This document shows positions 48,920-55,815 of a DNA stretch of 64,000 nucleotides, piece by piece (positions within the stretch are counted from its first letter, which is position 1; each line of letters opens with the position of its first letter). The stretch is from the NCBI RefSeq assembly GCF_000948285.1, contig NZ_JYBP01000003.1:744001-808000 (forward strand), in the 5' to 3' direction. Both the position numbers and the translations under genes were made by a program. The notes beneath the pieces were generated by a model. The model was not told where the DNA came from and ran no database searches. It was given only the letters and a program-made list of their open reading frames with translations. The stretch comes from Geobacillus kaustophilus (GTDB lineage: Bacteria; Bacillota; Bacilli; Bacillales; Anoxybacillaceae).

Positions 48920-49060
48920 ATGTCGAATGGCGGCTGCTTGCCACTTTCTTTGCCGAATTCGTTCTACTTTTGTCGCCGCAGCAGGAGTCGTTCTTCCCGC
49001 CGCGAATGGAATATCATCATGCGAGAAATGGGGGAGAGGGAATGGAAAAACGGCTCGTGA
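48920..49060 (+). CDS. Possible 46-residue ORF upstream of yppD
   Basis: ATG at 48920 is preceded by GGAGGAGGTCA, the strongest Shine-Dalgarno sequence in the neighbourhood. It opens a 46-codon frame with the N-terminus MSNGGCLPLSLPNSF and an Arg/Ser-rich middle, ending 19 bases inside yppD. The product resembles nothing I know and codon use is not convincing, so it may be a translated leader peptide that couples to yppD rather than a functional protein. Confidence 0.3.
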   Translation: MSNGGCLPLSLPNSFYFCRRSRSRSSRREWNIIMREMGEREWKNGS

Positions 49061-49284
49061 AAAAAGAGGAGATCGAAAAGCAGCTGCAGGAAATTGTGGC
49101 ACTCATCGAGCAAGTCGATGCAAAAATGGAAAAAGTGATCGCCGATGTCATCGAAGAGCGTTATGCGCAAAATCGAGCGCAGCTCGGGCGCCTTGAAGGG
49201 AAGATTGCCGGCGTGGAACAGCGGCTTGAGAAGGAGAAGCAGAGCGCTGCACTTCCGCTTTCGTCGAAACTGTATTTGGTGTGA
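49042..49284 (+). CDS. yppD: Small coiled-coil protein, YppD-like
   Basis: An 80-residue protein that is almost entirely helical coiled coil, with heptad patterns in KKEEIEKQLQEIVALIEQVD and GRLEGKIAGVEQRLEKEKQ. Its location between recU and a YppE protein matches B. subtilis yppD; function unknown. ATG at 49042 follows GGGGGAGAGGG. Upstream in-frame starts (TTG 48970, ATG 49006) have no ribosome binding site. Confidence 0.7.
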   Translation: MEKRLVKKEEIEKQLQEIVALIEQVDAKMEKVIADVIEERYAQNRAQLGRLEGKIAGVEQRLEKEKQSAALPLSSKLYLV

Positions 49285-49304
49285 GCCGGTCGGTATGGTA
49301 TTAT
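49276..49304 (+). promoter_or_regulatory. Promoter for yppE
   Basis: TTGGTG (49276-49281), 17 bases, TATTAT (49299-49304), with a TG one base ahead of the -10. It starts inside the last codons of yppD. Confidence 0.65.
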
Positions 49305-49400
49305 CAAACAGAAGCGCGTCGCGGCAAAACGCATCCGTTCTCCGGGCCGTAGGACACATGGGCAAACCGGATTTGCCGGCATGGATAAGGAGGCATCGCC

Positions 49401-49784
49401 ATGGAAAAGGAGCTTAAGGCGTTGACGGAGCGGCTGCTGCAATACAACGAACAGTTGCTTTTGATCGCTCGGCGCGCCCGCGAGCGGAACGAGGAGCCGG
49501 ATTTTTTTGCTGACGTGAAACCGATGGCCGAAGAGGTGCAGGCCGTTGCCGAACGGTGGAAGGACGATGCTTCCCGCTGGATCCGCCATGCGCGGCCGAA
49601 ATATGTCCATGAGCGGCAAATTGAGGCCGCCGACGCCCATATGGCGAAGCTGTGCGTTGAGGCATTTTATCCATCCGTTCCTGAGCGCCGCATCAAGCAA
49701 TACAGCCAGGCCGTCGCTTATACGCTGGCGCTTGTCAAGGAACGGCTTGACGACACGAGCGAAGCAGGCAAGGAGAGGCTTTGA
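49401..49784 (+). CDS. yppE: DUF1798 helical-bundle protein, YppE
   Basis: A 127-residue all-helical protein: ELKALTERLLQYNEQLLLIA, then DVKPMAEEVQAVAERW, then HVRPKYVHERQ-like sequence (here RPKYVHERQIEAA). It matches the YppE/DUF1798 family, whose B. subtilis member has a solved four-helix bundle structure but no known function. ATG at 49401 follows ATAAGGAGG. Followed by a terminator shared with a convergent small gene. Confidence 0.85.
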   Translation: MEKELKALTERLLQYNEQLLLIARRARERNEEPDFFADVKPMAEEVQAVAERWKDDASRWIRHARPKYVHERQIEAADAHMAKLCVEAFYPSVPERRIKQYSQAVAYTLALVKERLDDTSEAGKERL

Positions 49785-49810
49785 CGGGGCAGGAGAAAGC
49801 GGCCGCACGG

Positions 49811-49853
49811 AAAAAGCTGTCCCCTGCGAGCCAAGGGGGACAGCTTTTGGTTT
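49811..49853. terminator. Terminator between yppE and a convergent 56-residue gene
   Basis: AAAAGCTGTCCCC and GGGGACAGCTTTT pair in a 13-bp stem; the A and T flanks allow function on both strands. Confidence 0.9.
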
Positions 49854-50023
49854 TATGTGTCTTTCCCTGTTGTGATCGAGACAGGGCCGCCTTCTGCAGT
49901 AGCGACGGTGTTGATCTCGTATTCGACCCGCTCAGTATGCTTGGGCGGCGCCGGTTTTCCATGTTTCAGCTTTTCATGGTCATGGCCTTTCAATTTATGG
50001 TTAAAATGAACGCCTCGACCCAT
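49853..50023 (-). CDS. Conserved-looking 56-residue small protein
   Basis: Minus-strand ATG at 50023, preceded by AAGGGGGGG at normal spacing, opens a 57-codon frame beginning MGRGVHFNHKLKGHDHEKL and ending PVSITTGKDT at a stop in the shared terminator. It is His/Lys-rich at the start and acidic later, with no membrane helix. Codon use is typical of the genome. I do not recognise the family; it lies among sporulation-associated small genes and may be one too. Confidence 0.65.
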   Translation of the reverse strand: MGRGVHFNHKLKGHDHEKLKHGKPAPPKHTERVEYEINTVATAEGGPVSITTGKDT

Positions 50024-50111
50024 CGCCAATCCCCCCCTTGTACGACAATTCCTCTTGCCTCTTTAGGGTGGGAAGAAACATCGTTTTTTATGCGTCTTGA
50101 GGAACAGGGGC

Positions 50112-50137
50112 AAAAAAAAGAAGGGAAAAACTCCCTC
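50112..50137 (-). terminator. Minus-strand terminator after yppF
   Basis: On the minus strand AGGGA-GTTTT-TCCCT is followed by CTTTTTTTT. It lies just past the yppF stop. Confidence 0.7.
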
Positions 50138-50143
50138 ATCGTC

Positions 50144-50344
50144 CTACAGCCCAGCGTATTCCCCTGCTTCATCCGGCTGAGAGGCGCCGGCTTTTTCGAG
50201 CTCACGCACGAGATCGCGGTACTCGGCGAGCGAAATTTCCCCGCGCAAATACAGACGGCGGGCAAAATCAAGCAGTTCGTTTGCCTCAGCCGGTTCGCAA
50301 TGTTTGACCGCCATAAACTTATGCTTTAACTCCGTCACGTTCAT
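50144..50344 (-). CDS. yppF: YppF-like small protein
   Basis: A 66-residue protein beginning MNVTELKHKFMAVKH, with the recognisable LDFARRLYLRGEISLAEYRDLVRELE pattern (in part) of the YppF family. Function unknown. The ATG at 50344 is preceded by AAGGGGGAAAAG on the minus strand. In B. subtilis yppF is next to yppE and yppG; here the 56-residue gene is interposed and the strand is opposite to yppE. Confidence 0.8.
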   Translation of the reverse strand: MNVTELKHKFMAVKHCEPAEANELLDFARRLYLRGEISLAEYRDLVRELEKAGASQPDEAGEYAGL

Positions 50345-50449
50345 TGATGCTTTTCCCCCTTCCCCCTTTTTTACATCGTACCATGAAAATAGGAAGAAAG
50401 AATGATTTCGGAAAATTAAAACTTCCGACAAGAGGTGACATGTCCGTAC

Positions 50450-50477
50450 ACGCCATCGGGCGCCGTCACATATACTA
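50450..50477 (+). promoter_or_regulatory. Candidate SigK promoter upstream of yppG
   Basis: CATATACTA at 50469-50477 fits the SigK -10 pattern CATAnnnTA exactly, with AC 17 bases upstream at 50450-50451. A mother-cell promoter would suit a coat-like protein, but the distance to the yppG start is about 150 bases. Confidence 0.35.
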
Positions 50478-50628
50478 GTGGCAGCCCACCTCTTCGGCCT
50501 GGAAGGTTGGCGGCTCATCAGCATGAATGTCGTTCGTTTGCGTGCGAAACGGCGCACGGCCGCATCTTGCCTGTACGCCCCGCTTTCTAGGCAAGGGGGA
50601 TGGACATCAACAATGGGGGAGAAGGAAT

Positions 50629-50976
50629 ATGCATCGTTACTCGCGCCCGGTTTCACCACCGCCTACGTATGGTTCGTATGGCTTAGGCAGCCATTATCAT
50701 CCTTACTTGCACTATGGGGGTTCATCTTTTCCATCAGCGCCGGTTCACTGGCCTCATCTTCCGTCCGGCCATGCCGCGCCTCCCTCGTATCCGATGCCGT
50801 ATCCAAAGCCAGGACCGCTTTTACCGCCGCCGCGCCCGTCGTTTCTCGCCCAGTTTAAAAACAGCGACGGAACGTACGATATCAACAAAATGATGAGTAC
50901 GGTGGGGCAAATGATCAATACGGTCAATCAAGTGAATGGCGTGTTGAAAGGGTTGCTTGGTACGTTTAAAAAATGA
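50629..50976 (+). CDS. yppG: YppG-like protein, Pro/Tyr/His-rich, possible coat protein
   Basis: A 115-residue protein with a low-complexity N-terminal half rich in Pro, Tyr, His and Ser (MHRYSRPVSPPPTYGSYG) and a helical C-terminus SFLAQFKNSDGTYDINKM followed by TVNQVNGVLKGLLGTFKK. The C-terminal module is the YppG signature, seen in spore coat-associated proteins. ATG at 50629 follows GGGGGAGAAGG. Longer upstream frames lack start signals. Compositional bias makes other homology hard to judge. Confidence 0.75.
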   Translation: MHRYSRPVSPPPTYGSYGLGSHYHPYLHYGGSSFPSAPVHWPHLPSGHAAPPSYPMPYPKPGPLLPPPRPSFLAQFKNSDGTYDINKMMSTVGQMINTVNQVNGVLKGLLGTFKK

Positions 50977-51018
50977 AACCGCGTCATGGCGCGACGGTCG
51001 AGCGCGCTTGAAAAAGGG

Positions 51019-51053
51019 AAACCGCTCCGCCGTTTGCATGGGGAGCGGTTTTC
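51019..51053. terminator. Terminator shared by yppG and csgA
   Basis: AAACCGCTCC (51019-51028) pairs with GGAGCGGTTT (51042-51051); convergent genes use it from both sides. Confidence 0.85.
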
Positions 51054-51059
51054 ACGCTG

Positions 51060-51317
51060 TCAAATGAGCAACTCATACACTTCATTGAGCTGATACACGC
51101 GCTCATAATCGCGTTCATCCATCGCATAGCGGATTTCATGGGGCAAAATGCGGTCCAAAAAGGCGATTTCTTCTTGCGTCAAGTCTCGGACAAATTCCCC
51201 TTCGCCTCGGTATGGTTTGCTGATCAGTTTTTTGTAAATGCGTTTTGGGGCGTCGCCGTGGTGATCCAAATAGTTGGACAGCACTTCGCGCAAGTAAGCG
51301 AGTGTTGGTTCCATCAT
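51060..51317 (-). CDS. csgA: Sporulation-specific protein CsgA (SigG-dependent in B. subtilis)
   Basis: An 85-residue acidic helical protein whose pattern TLAYLREVLSNYLDHH, then EFVRDLTQEEIAFLDRILPHEIRYA (in part), then LNEVYELLI matches B. subtilis CsgA as I recall it. It is a forespore protein of unclear role sometimes described as a SASP-like protein. Overlaps the preceding gene by four bases. ATG at 51317 with GGGGGCGG upstream; ATG 51314 is possible. Confidence 0.8.
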   Translation of the reverse strand: MMEPTLAYLREVLSNYLDHHGDAPKRIYKKLISKPYRGEGEFVRDLTQEEIAFLDRILPHEIRYAMDERDYERVYQLNEVYELLI

Positions 51318-51499
51318 CGTCCGCCCCCTTCAAAAAAAGAGACAAACTCTTTGGTTGTGTTTGTGCGGCCTTTGGCGTACGGATTTTCTTCCGTCACGCT
51401 GTCCGGGTCGAGGTTTGTTTTGATGACAAGCATCGGCTCATCCGACGGCTCGTTGATCAGTCGGTCGTTCAATTGTTTGAAATCGGGCAGTTTCGCCAT
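51314..51499 (-). CDS. ybxH: YbxH-like 61-residue protein upstream of csgA
   Basis: A small protein beginning MAKLPDFKQLNDRLIN and ending FVSFFEGGGR. In B. subtilis csgA is preceded by ybxH, a small forespore gene, so I assign the name from context and size; I could not verify sequence similarity. The ATG at 51499 follows GATAGGAGGTGC. A CATACTT box on the minus strand about 60 bases upstream could be a poor SigG -10. Its stop overlaps the csgA start. Confidence 0.6.
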   Translation of the reverse strand: MAKLPDFKQLNDRLINEPSDEPMLVIKTNLDPDSVTEENPYAKGRTNTTKEFVSFFEGGGR

Positions 51500-51603
51500 T
51501 CGTTTTGCACCTCCTATCAGTAGCGTAGCTTGTCAGCCGAGAAAGTATGTATGCATCGTTTTGGCCGCGGCAAGGCAAGCGAATGGCAAACCATAAGGGG
51601 GTG

Positions 51604-51684
51604 ATGGCGGTGACAGACCGCAACGACAACTGGAGGCGGAAAAACAAATACACGAACAACCGTGAGGAAATCACCAACGAATGA
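51604..51684 (+). CDS. Possible 26-residue polar peptide
   Basis: ATG at 51604 opens MAVTDRNDNWRRKNKYTNN plus seven further residues, ending at TGA. AAGGGGG lies close upstream; a GTG at 51610 has better spacing and would give 24 residues. The sequence is highly hydrophilic, Asn/Arg/Lys-rich, resembling very small spore proteins in composition only. It sits divergently from the ybxH-csgA pair. Unrecognised; could be chance. Confidence 0.35.
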   Translation: MAVTDRNDNWRRKNKYTNNREEITNE

Positions 51685-51752
51685 GCGTCCAAAAAAGGAG
51701 AGCCGGCAGCCGCTCCGGGAATCCTCCCCATAAATAATAGAAGCTGGACACA

Positions 51753-51788
51753 AAACAAGCCGCTCCCCATGCAGGGAGCGGCTTGTTT
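51753..51788 (-). terminator. Terminator after the hsp20 gene
   Basis: AAACAAGCCGCTCCC (51753-51767) pairs perfectly with GGGAGCGGCTTGTTT (51774-51788), 15 bp. Oriented best for the minus strand (hsp20), but could stop plus-strand transcripts too. Confidence 0.8.
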
Positions 51789-51855
51789 CACGCCCAAGCG
51801 CGGCGCCGGCCGTTGCCAAAATGGCTTTTGAATGCACACACAGGCTGGATCGTCT

Positions 51856-52320
51856 TCAATCGATATCGATATATTTCCGTTTTTGCGGCAGCTGGATGGT
51901 GAGCGTCCCATTTTGAAATGAGGCTTTCACCTCATGCTCAGCGACCGGATACGGAAACGGAATCAGCCGCGCCAAGCGTCGCCGTGCGTGGCGGCGTTCG
52001 TACACATGGCCATTGCTGTCTGACGATTCGATCATTTCATGATGGTCAATGATCAGCTGAAGGCCGTCTTCCTGCCATTGCAGGCTTATTTGCTCGCGCT
52101 TGACGTCGGGCAGCCGGACGATGATTTGGTAATCGCGCTTCGTCTCTTTCACCTCGATCGGGATGTACGCTGCCGCGAACGTTTGCGCAAAGTAGTCATC
52201 GAGCGTTTCGAACAATTTTTGCAGCGGCCGTTCATCGAACCATTGATTCATCATTTTCCGCAAATGATGGAACGGGTGATTCCCTCCCCCGTTGGCCGGC
52301 GGTTGAAACGATTCCTTCAT
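51856..52320 (-). CDS. Small heat-shock protein, Hsp20/alpha-crystallin family
   Basis: A 154-residue protein. An N-terminal region with FHHLRKMMNQWFDERP is followed by the alpha-crystallin domain (about residues 50-150, YIPIEVKETKRDYQIIVRLP) with the closing signature ASFQNGTLTIQLPQKR, an A-x-x-x-N-G-x-L variant. Such proteins hold unfolding clients in oligomers. ATG at 52320 follows GGGAGGGAAGCG. A TTGACA is present upstream on the minus strand, without a clear -10; no CIRCE or CtsR site was seen. It might instead be a coat-type Hsp20 (CotM/CotP-like). Confidence 0.88.
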   Translation of the reverse strand: MKESFQPPANGGGNHPFHHLRKMMNQWFDERPLQKLFETLDDYFAQTFAAAYIPIEVKETKRDYQIIVRLPDVKREQISLQWQEDGLQLIIDHHEMIESSDSNGHVYERRHARRRLARLIPFPYPVAEHEVKASFQNGTLTIQLPQKRKYIDID

Positions 52321-52405
52321 TGCGCTTCCCTCCCTTTTTTCAAAACAGCGAAATGACTCTGTCCGGGATGTTGCCGATTGGCAAGGCGATTCACTGTCAA
52401 TGTAT

Positions 52406-52442
52406 GTACGGAGCGAAAAAAAAGCTACTCCGTACTTTTTTA
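52406..52442 (+). terminator. Plus-strand terminator in the hsp20 upstream region
   Basis: GTACGGAG (52406-52413) pairs with CTCCGTAC (52428-52435), then TTTTTTTA. No plus-strand gene precedes it nearer than 51.7 kb, where another terminator already stands. Confidence 0.75.
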
Positions 52443-52552
52443 GGGAGCTTTCATTTTGTTTTAACCCAGACGGAATATAATGACACCACCATCCATGAGA
52501 TGCACATCAATAACGCTGTCGGTTGCCCGGCGGCGGGAGGAGGGATGGCGCG

Positions 52553-52675
52553 ATGCATTGGGTTCATTGGCTGGTGACATTGTTTTTTTCTGGAACAGCC
52601 GTGTCGCTTCTTTCTTATCAAGCGTTGGAAATCGTTCAAGCCATTGTCGATTGGATCGTTGACCGCCACTCATAA
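52553..52675 (+). CDS. 40-residue single-helix membrane peptide
   Basis: ATG at 52553, preceded by GGGAGGAGG, opens MHWVHWLVTLFFSGTAVS and runs 40 codons to TAA. The first 25 residues form one membrane helix; the tail EIVQAIVDWIVDRHS is amphipathic. Upstream TATAAT at about 52475 may be its -10. A terminator-like GGGCG/CGCCC hairpin with TTTTTT follows at about 52713-52746. Not recognised; composition recalls small regulatory or toxin-like membrane peptides, without evidence of either. Confidence 0.55.
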   Translation: MHWVHWLVTLFFSGTAVSLLSYQALEIVQAIVDWIVDRHS

Positions 52676-52712
52676 ACAGCCGCCTGCGCCGCTTTTTGCC
52701 GGTTCATTTTTG

Positions 52713-52746
52713 AGGGCGTCCCTAACAGGCGCCCCATTCCTTTTTT
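52713..52746 (+). terminator. Terminator after the 40-residue ORF
   Basis: GGGCG (52714-52718) and CGCCC (52730-52734), with extra C-G pairs inside, followed by ATTCCTTTTTT. Confidence 0.6.
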
Positions 52747-52762
52747 GACTGCTGGCTGCCCG

Positions 52763-52791
52763 TTGGCGGTGGACGATTTGTTGTGTATAGT
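52763..52791 (+). promoter_or_regulatory. Promoter for the two-component system
   Basis: TTGGCG (52763-52768), 17 bases, TATAGT (52786-52791). A shifted alternative TTGTTG/TATAAA also exists just downstream. Confidence 0.55.
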
Positions 52792-52845
52792 TAAAGATGT
52801 ATAAAGGTGGAAGCCATAGCAGCCGCAAGAGAGGAGGAGCAACTG

Positions 52846-53520
52846 ATGAACGGACGTATTTTATTGATTGAAGATGAGGCCGGGCTCGCCCGGTTTTTGG
52901 AGCTTGACTTAAAGCACGAAGGCTTTGACGTGCATGTATGCGCCGATGGACGCGAAGGGCTCGAGCTCGCTCTTTCGGAGCAGTGGGATCTCATTTTGCT
53001 TGATGTGATGCTGCCGCGTTTAAATGGCATGGAAGTATGCCGCCGCATCCGGGCGGCGAAATCGACGCCGATCATGATGATCACAGCGCGCGACAGCGTG
53101 TTTGACCGCGTCATGGGGCTCGATAACGGGGCCGATGACTACATCGTCAAACCGTTTGCCATTGAAGAGCTGCTCGCCCGCATCCGCGCCTTGTTCCGTC
53201 GCGTTCATCCGGAAGCGAACGCCCAAGTGTTGACGTTTAAAGATTTAGTCGTTGACGTGCAGGCGCGCACCGTGAAAAAAGGAGACGAATTTATTGAGTT
53301 GACGAAGCGCGAATACGATTTGCTCGTCGCCTTTATGCAAAACATCAATGTCGTCTTGACGCGTGATGCGCTCCTTGACAAAGTGTGGGGGTTCGACGCC
53401 GAGGTTGAGACGAACGTCGTTGACGTCTATGTTCGCTATTTGCGGCAAAAGCTTGACGAACACGATAAAGAGCGATATATCCAAACAGTGCGCGGCACGG
53501 GATATGTGATGCGGCCATGA
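52846..53520 (+). CDS. arlR: OmpR-family response regulator, ArlR-like
   Basis: A 224-residue two-domain regulator. The receiver has the acidic pair near ILLIEDE, phospho-acceptor Asp53 in LILLDVMLP, and Lys102 in DDYIVKPF. The C-terminal winged helix has ELTKREYDLLVAFMQN and RYLRQKLDEHD with VRGTGYVMRP. Among OmpR members the ARFLELDL and CRRIRAAKSTPI segments recall staphylococcal ArlR. ATG at 52846 follows GAGAGGAGGAGC. Overlaps the kinase gene by four bases. Targets unknown. Confidence 0.9.
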   Translation: MNGRILLIEDEAGLARFLELDLKHEGFDVHVCADGREGLELALSEQWDLILLDVMLPRLNGMEVCRRIRAAKSTPIMMITARDSVFDRVMGLDNGADDYIVKPFAIEELLARIRALFRRVHPEANAQVLTFKDLVVDVQARTVKKGDEFIELTKREYDLLVAFMQNINVVLTRDALLDKVWGFDAEVETNVVDVYVRYLRQKLDEHDKERYIQTVRGTGYVMRP

Positions 53521-54914
53521 AGAGGGAGGCGATTCGCCAGCTTTCGCTGAAAGGGAAGCTAACCGTTTTGTCGGCCGGAGCGATTTTCATTACGTATTTT
53601 GTGTTTACGTTTTTGCAATATCATACAGTCAAACAATGGCTGCTGAAGGAAGAAGAAAAAACGATGGAACAAACGGTGGCGGAAATTGAAACATATTACG
53701 CGGAAAAACGTAATCTATCATGGGAGGAAATTCGCCGCAGCCGAGCGTTTTTGGAAAAGCTGAATGAACGCTACCAGCTCATTCGCGTCACGGATGAGAA
53801 AGGCAACGTCATCGCCTCCGTTTCAAACGGGGCGGCGGTGTCGCTATCGCCGAGCGAGATGCCCGACAAGCGGAAGATGGATGAGCATTTCATCAACAAT
53901 GAGCGATTTTTGCTGCTCCGTCAGCCGCTTCATATCGGCAACTTGCATGGAACGATCGAAATTGCCCGCCGGCTGGCAAGGTTTCAGCAAGTGACGAATA
54001 CGCTTTTTCTCATCATGACGGCGATCGGCTTTTTGGCCATGGCGGCAAGCGCTGTGGCCGGCCGATTCGTGGCGCAAAGCTTCGTCCGGCCGTTGCAAAC
54101 GCTGGCCAAAACGATGGCGGACATTCAAAACAACGGGCTGAAACGGCGCATCGATGTTCCTCCGGCGCGCGATGAAATCGCCGAGCTGATGCTCGTGTTC
54201 AACGGCATGATGGATGAAATTGAACGGTCGTTCGCCATGCAGCGGCAATTTGTCGAGGATGCGTCTCATGAGCTGCGCACGCCGATCGCCATTTTGCAAG
54301 GCCATCTTTCGTTGTTGCAGCGGTGGGGAAAGCACAATCCAGAGATTTTAGAAGAATCGCTCGAGGCGGCGGTGAAAGAAGCGGAGCGGCTGAAGCGGCT
54401 CGTTCTCGAGCTCCTTGACTTGTCGCGCGCCGAGGCGATCGCGGTGCCGGATGAGGTCGCGCCGATGGATGCCGCGGCGGCTGTCGGACAAGTCGTCAAA
54501 AACTTCCGCGTCTTGCACCCGGATTTCCAATTTCTGATTGACCAGCCGGATAAGCCGATTGCGCGCGCGGCGATGGCGAAACATCATTTTGAACAATTGC
54601 TGTTCATTTTGCTTGACAATGCGGTAAAATATTCTCAGCGAGTGAAACAAATCGCGATTTCCTTGCGCGAGGAAGGGCCGTTTGTCATCGTGTCCATCCG
54701 TGATTATGGCATTGGCATTCCGAAAGAAGAGCTGAAAAACGTTTTTTTGCGCTTTTACCGCGTCGACAAGGCGCGCAGCCGCGAACAAGGCGGCGCCGGG
54801 CTCGGCCTTTCGATCGCCAAGGAGATCATCGATAAGTACGGCGGGCAAATTGCGTTGGAAAGCGAAGTTGGGAAAGGAACGACGGTGGAGCTCGCCATTC
54901 CGAAAGCGGAATAG
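53517..54914 (+). CDS. arlS: Sensor histidine kinase, ArlS-like
   Basis: A 465-residue membrane kinase. Two membrane helices (about 14-34 and 160-182) flank an extracytoplasmic sensor of about 125 residues; then a HAMP domain (183-236), the dimerisation helix with His251 in DASHELRTPIAIL, and the ATPase with N box LLDNAVKYS, G1 DYGIGIP and G2 GGAGLGLSIAKEI. It phosphorylates the adjacent regulator. Staphylococcal ArlS is the closest well-known architecture; the stimulus is unknown. Confidence 0.92.
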   Translation: MKREAIRQLSLKGKLTVLSAGAIFITYFVFTFLQYHTVKQWLLKEEEKTMEQTVAEIETYYAEKRNLSWEEIRRSRAFLEKLNERYQLIRVTDEKGNVIASVSNGAAVSLSPSEMPDKRKMDEHFINNERFLLLRQPLHIGNLHGTIEIARRLARFQQVTNTLFLIMTAIGFLAMAASAVAGRFVAQSFVRPLQTLAKTMADIQNNGLKRRIDVPPARDEIAELMLVFNGMMDEIERSFAMQRQFVEDASHELRTPIAILQGHLSLLQRWGKHNPEILEESLEAAVKEAERLKRLVLELLDLSRAEAIAVPDEVAPMDAAAAVGQVVKNFRVLHPDFQFLIDQPDKPIARAAMAKHHFEQLLFILLDNAVKYSQRVKQIAISLREEGPFVIVSIRDYGIGIPKEELKNVFLRFYRVDKARSREQGGAGLGLSIAKEIIDKYGGQIALESEVGKGTTVELAIPKAE

Positions 54915-54931
54915 GAGAGGAGCGTGAGGCA

Positions 54932-55087
54932 ATGGGACATCCCCATGAGGAAGAGGCGGCAAGCAAAAAAGTGATTCATCACCTCGTTGAGAAATTCCGC
55001 AAGCGCGGGGTGAAAATCGCGACATGCAAACCGCGGACGATGATGTCACTGTCATGCTTAGATGAGATCGATAAAATGAGAGGATGA
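54932..55087 (+). CDS. 51-residue basic small protein after arlS
   Basis: ATG at 54932, preceded by GGAGAGGAGCGTGAGG, opens a 52-codon frame: MGHPHEEEAASKKVIHHLVEKF, a basic turn RKRGVKIATCKPR, and a tail with a second Cys ending DEIDKMRG. No membrane segment. It lies 17 bases after arlS and 15 before glpP, so it is probably cotranscribed. I do not recognise it; the compact size, His/Lys content and two cysteines are all that can be said. Confidence 0.6.
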   Translation: MGHPHEEEAASKKVIHHLVEKFRKRGVKIATCKPRTMMSLSCLDEIDKMRG

Positions 55088-55102
55088 ATCGAAGAAAAGA
55101 AA

Positions 55103-55657
55103 ATGGAAGCGAAACAGCGCATCATTCCGGCCATTAAAACGATGAAGCAATTTGACGCCTTTTTGTCAAGTGGTTACACGGTCAGCGTGTTGCTTGAGGT
55201 GCATATTGCCCAGTTAAAAAGCATCTTTGCCTATGCACGCCGGCATGGCAAGGAGTTGATCATTCACGTCGACTTGGTGCAAGGGCTGAGTCATGATGAA
55301 CATGCAGCGGAATACCTTTGCCAAGAGTTCCGCCCTCATGGCCTCATTTCCACGAAAGCGGGCGTCATTCTGAAAGCGCGGCAAAAACGCGTCCTGGCCG
55401 TGCAGCGCATTTTTTTGCTCGATTCTCACGCTTTAGAGAAAAGCTACCAGCTGATCGCCAAAACGAATCCGGATTGCATTGAAGTCATCCCGGGCGCCAT
55501 GCCGCACATCATCCGCGAAGTGAAAGAACGGACCGGCAAACCGATTTATGCCGGCGGCCTCATCCGCACGGTCGATGATGTCGAGCGGGCGCTAGAAGCC
55601 GGCGCGGCGGCGGTGACCACGTCAAACGAAACATTATGGCGCCACTACAATGGATAA
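55103..55657 (+). CDS. glpP: Glycerol uptake operon antiterminator GlpP
   Basis: A 184-residue barrel-like RNA-binding regulator. Segments LLEVHIAQLKSIF, KELIIHVDLVQGLSHDEHAAEYL (in part), HGLISTKAGVILKARQK and VIPGAMPHIIREV are typical. Bound to glycerol 3-phosphate, GlpP prevents termination in the leaders of glp genes; the glpD leader with its terminator lies directly downstream. ATG at 55103 has only a weak purine-rich site, consistent with coupling to upstream genes. No glpF or glpK is adjacent, unlike B. subtilis. Confidence 0.95.
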   Translation: MEAKQRIIPAIKTMKQFDAFLSSGYTVSVLLEVHIAQLKSIFAYARRHGKELIIHVDLVQGLSHDEHAAEYLCQEFRPHGLISTKAGVILKARQKRVLAVQRIFLLDSHALEKSYQLIAKTNPDCIEVIPGAMPHIIREVKERTGKPIYAGGLIRTVDDVERALEAGAAAVTTSNETLWRHYNG

Positions 55658-55667
55658 GGCGTTGAGC

Positions 55668-55696
55668 TGGCCAAATCGGCCGCAGTCTGCTACAAT
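55668..55696 (+). promoter_or_regulatory. glpD promoter
   Basis: TGGCCA, 17 bases, TACAAT (55691-55696), the latter extended by TGC. Followed by a leader of about 115 bases. Confidence 0.6.
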
Positions 55697-55732
55697 AAAG
55701 ACAACAAGTTAATCATCAGTCAGGAGACAGGG

Positions 55733-55797
55733 AGAGACCATGCATGCATGGTAGGCGAAAGGCTTATCGTGTTTGCGATGGTCTCTTTTTGTCTTTT
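55733..55797 (+). terminator. GlpP-responsive leader terminator of glpD
   Basis: AGAGACCAT (55733-55741) pairs with ATGGTCTCT (55778-55786), followed by TTTTGTCTTTTT. The 36-base interior has further self-complementarity (GCATGCATGG and a GCGATGG flank). This inverted repeat is the expected binding site for GlpP plus glycerol 3-phosphate, which would stabilise or free the leader. Confidence 0.85.
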
Positions 55798-55815
55798 TCC
55801 AAGGAGGAATGATTT

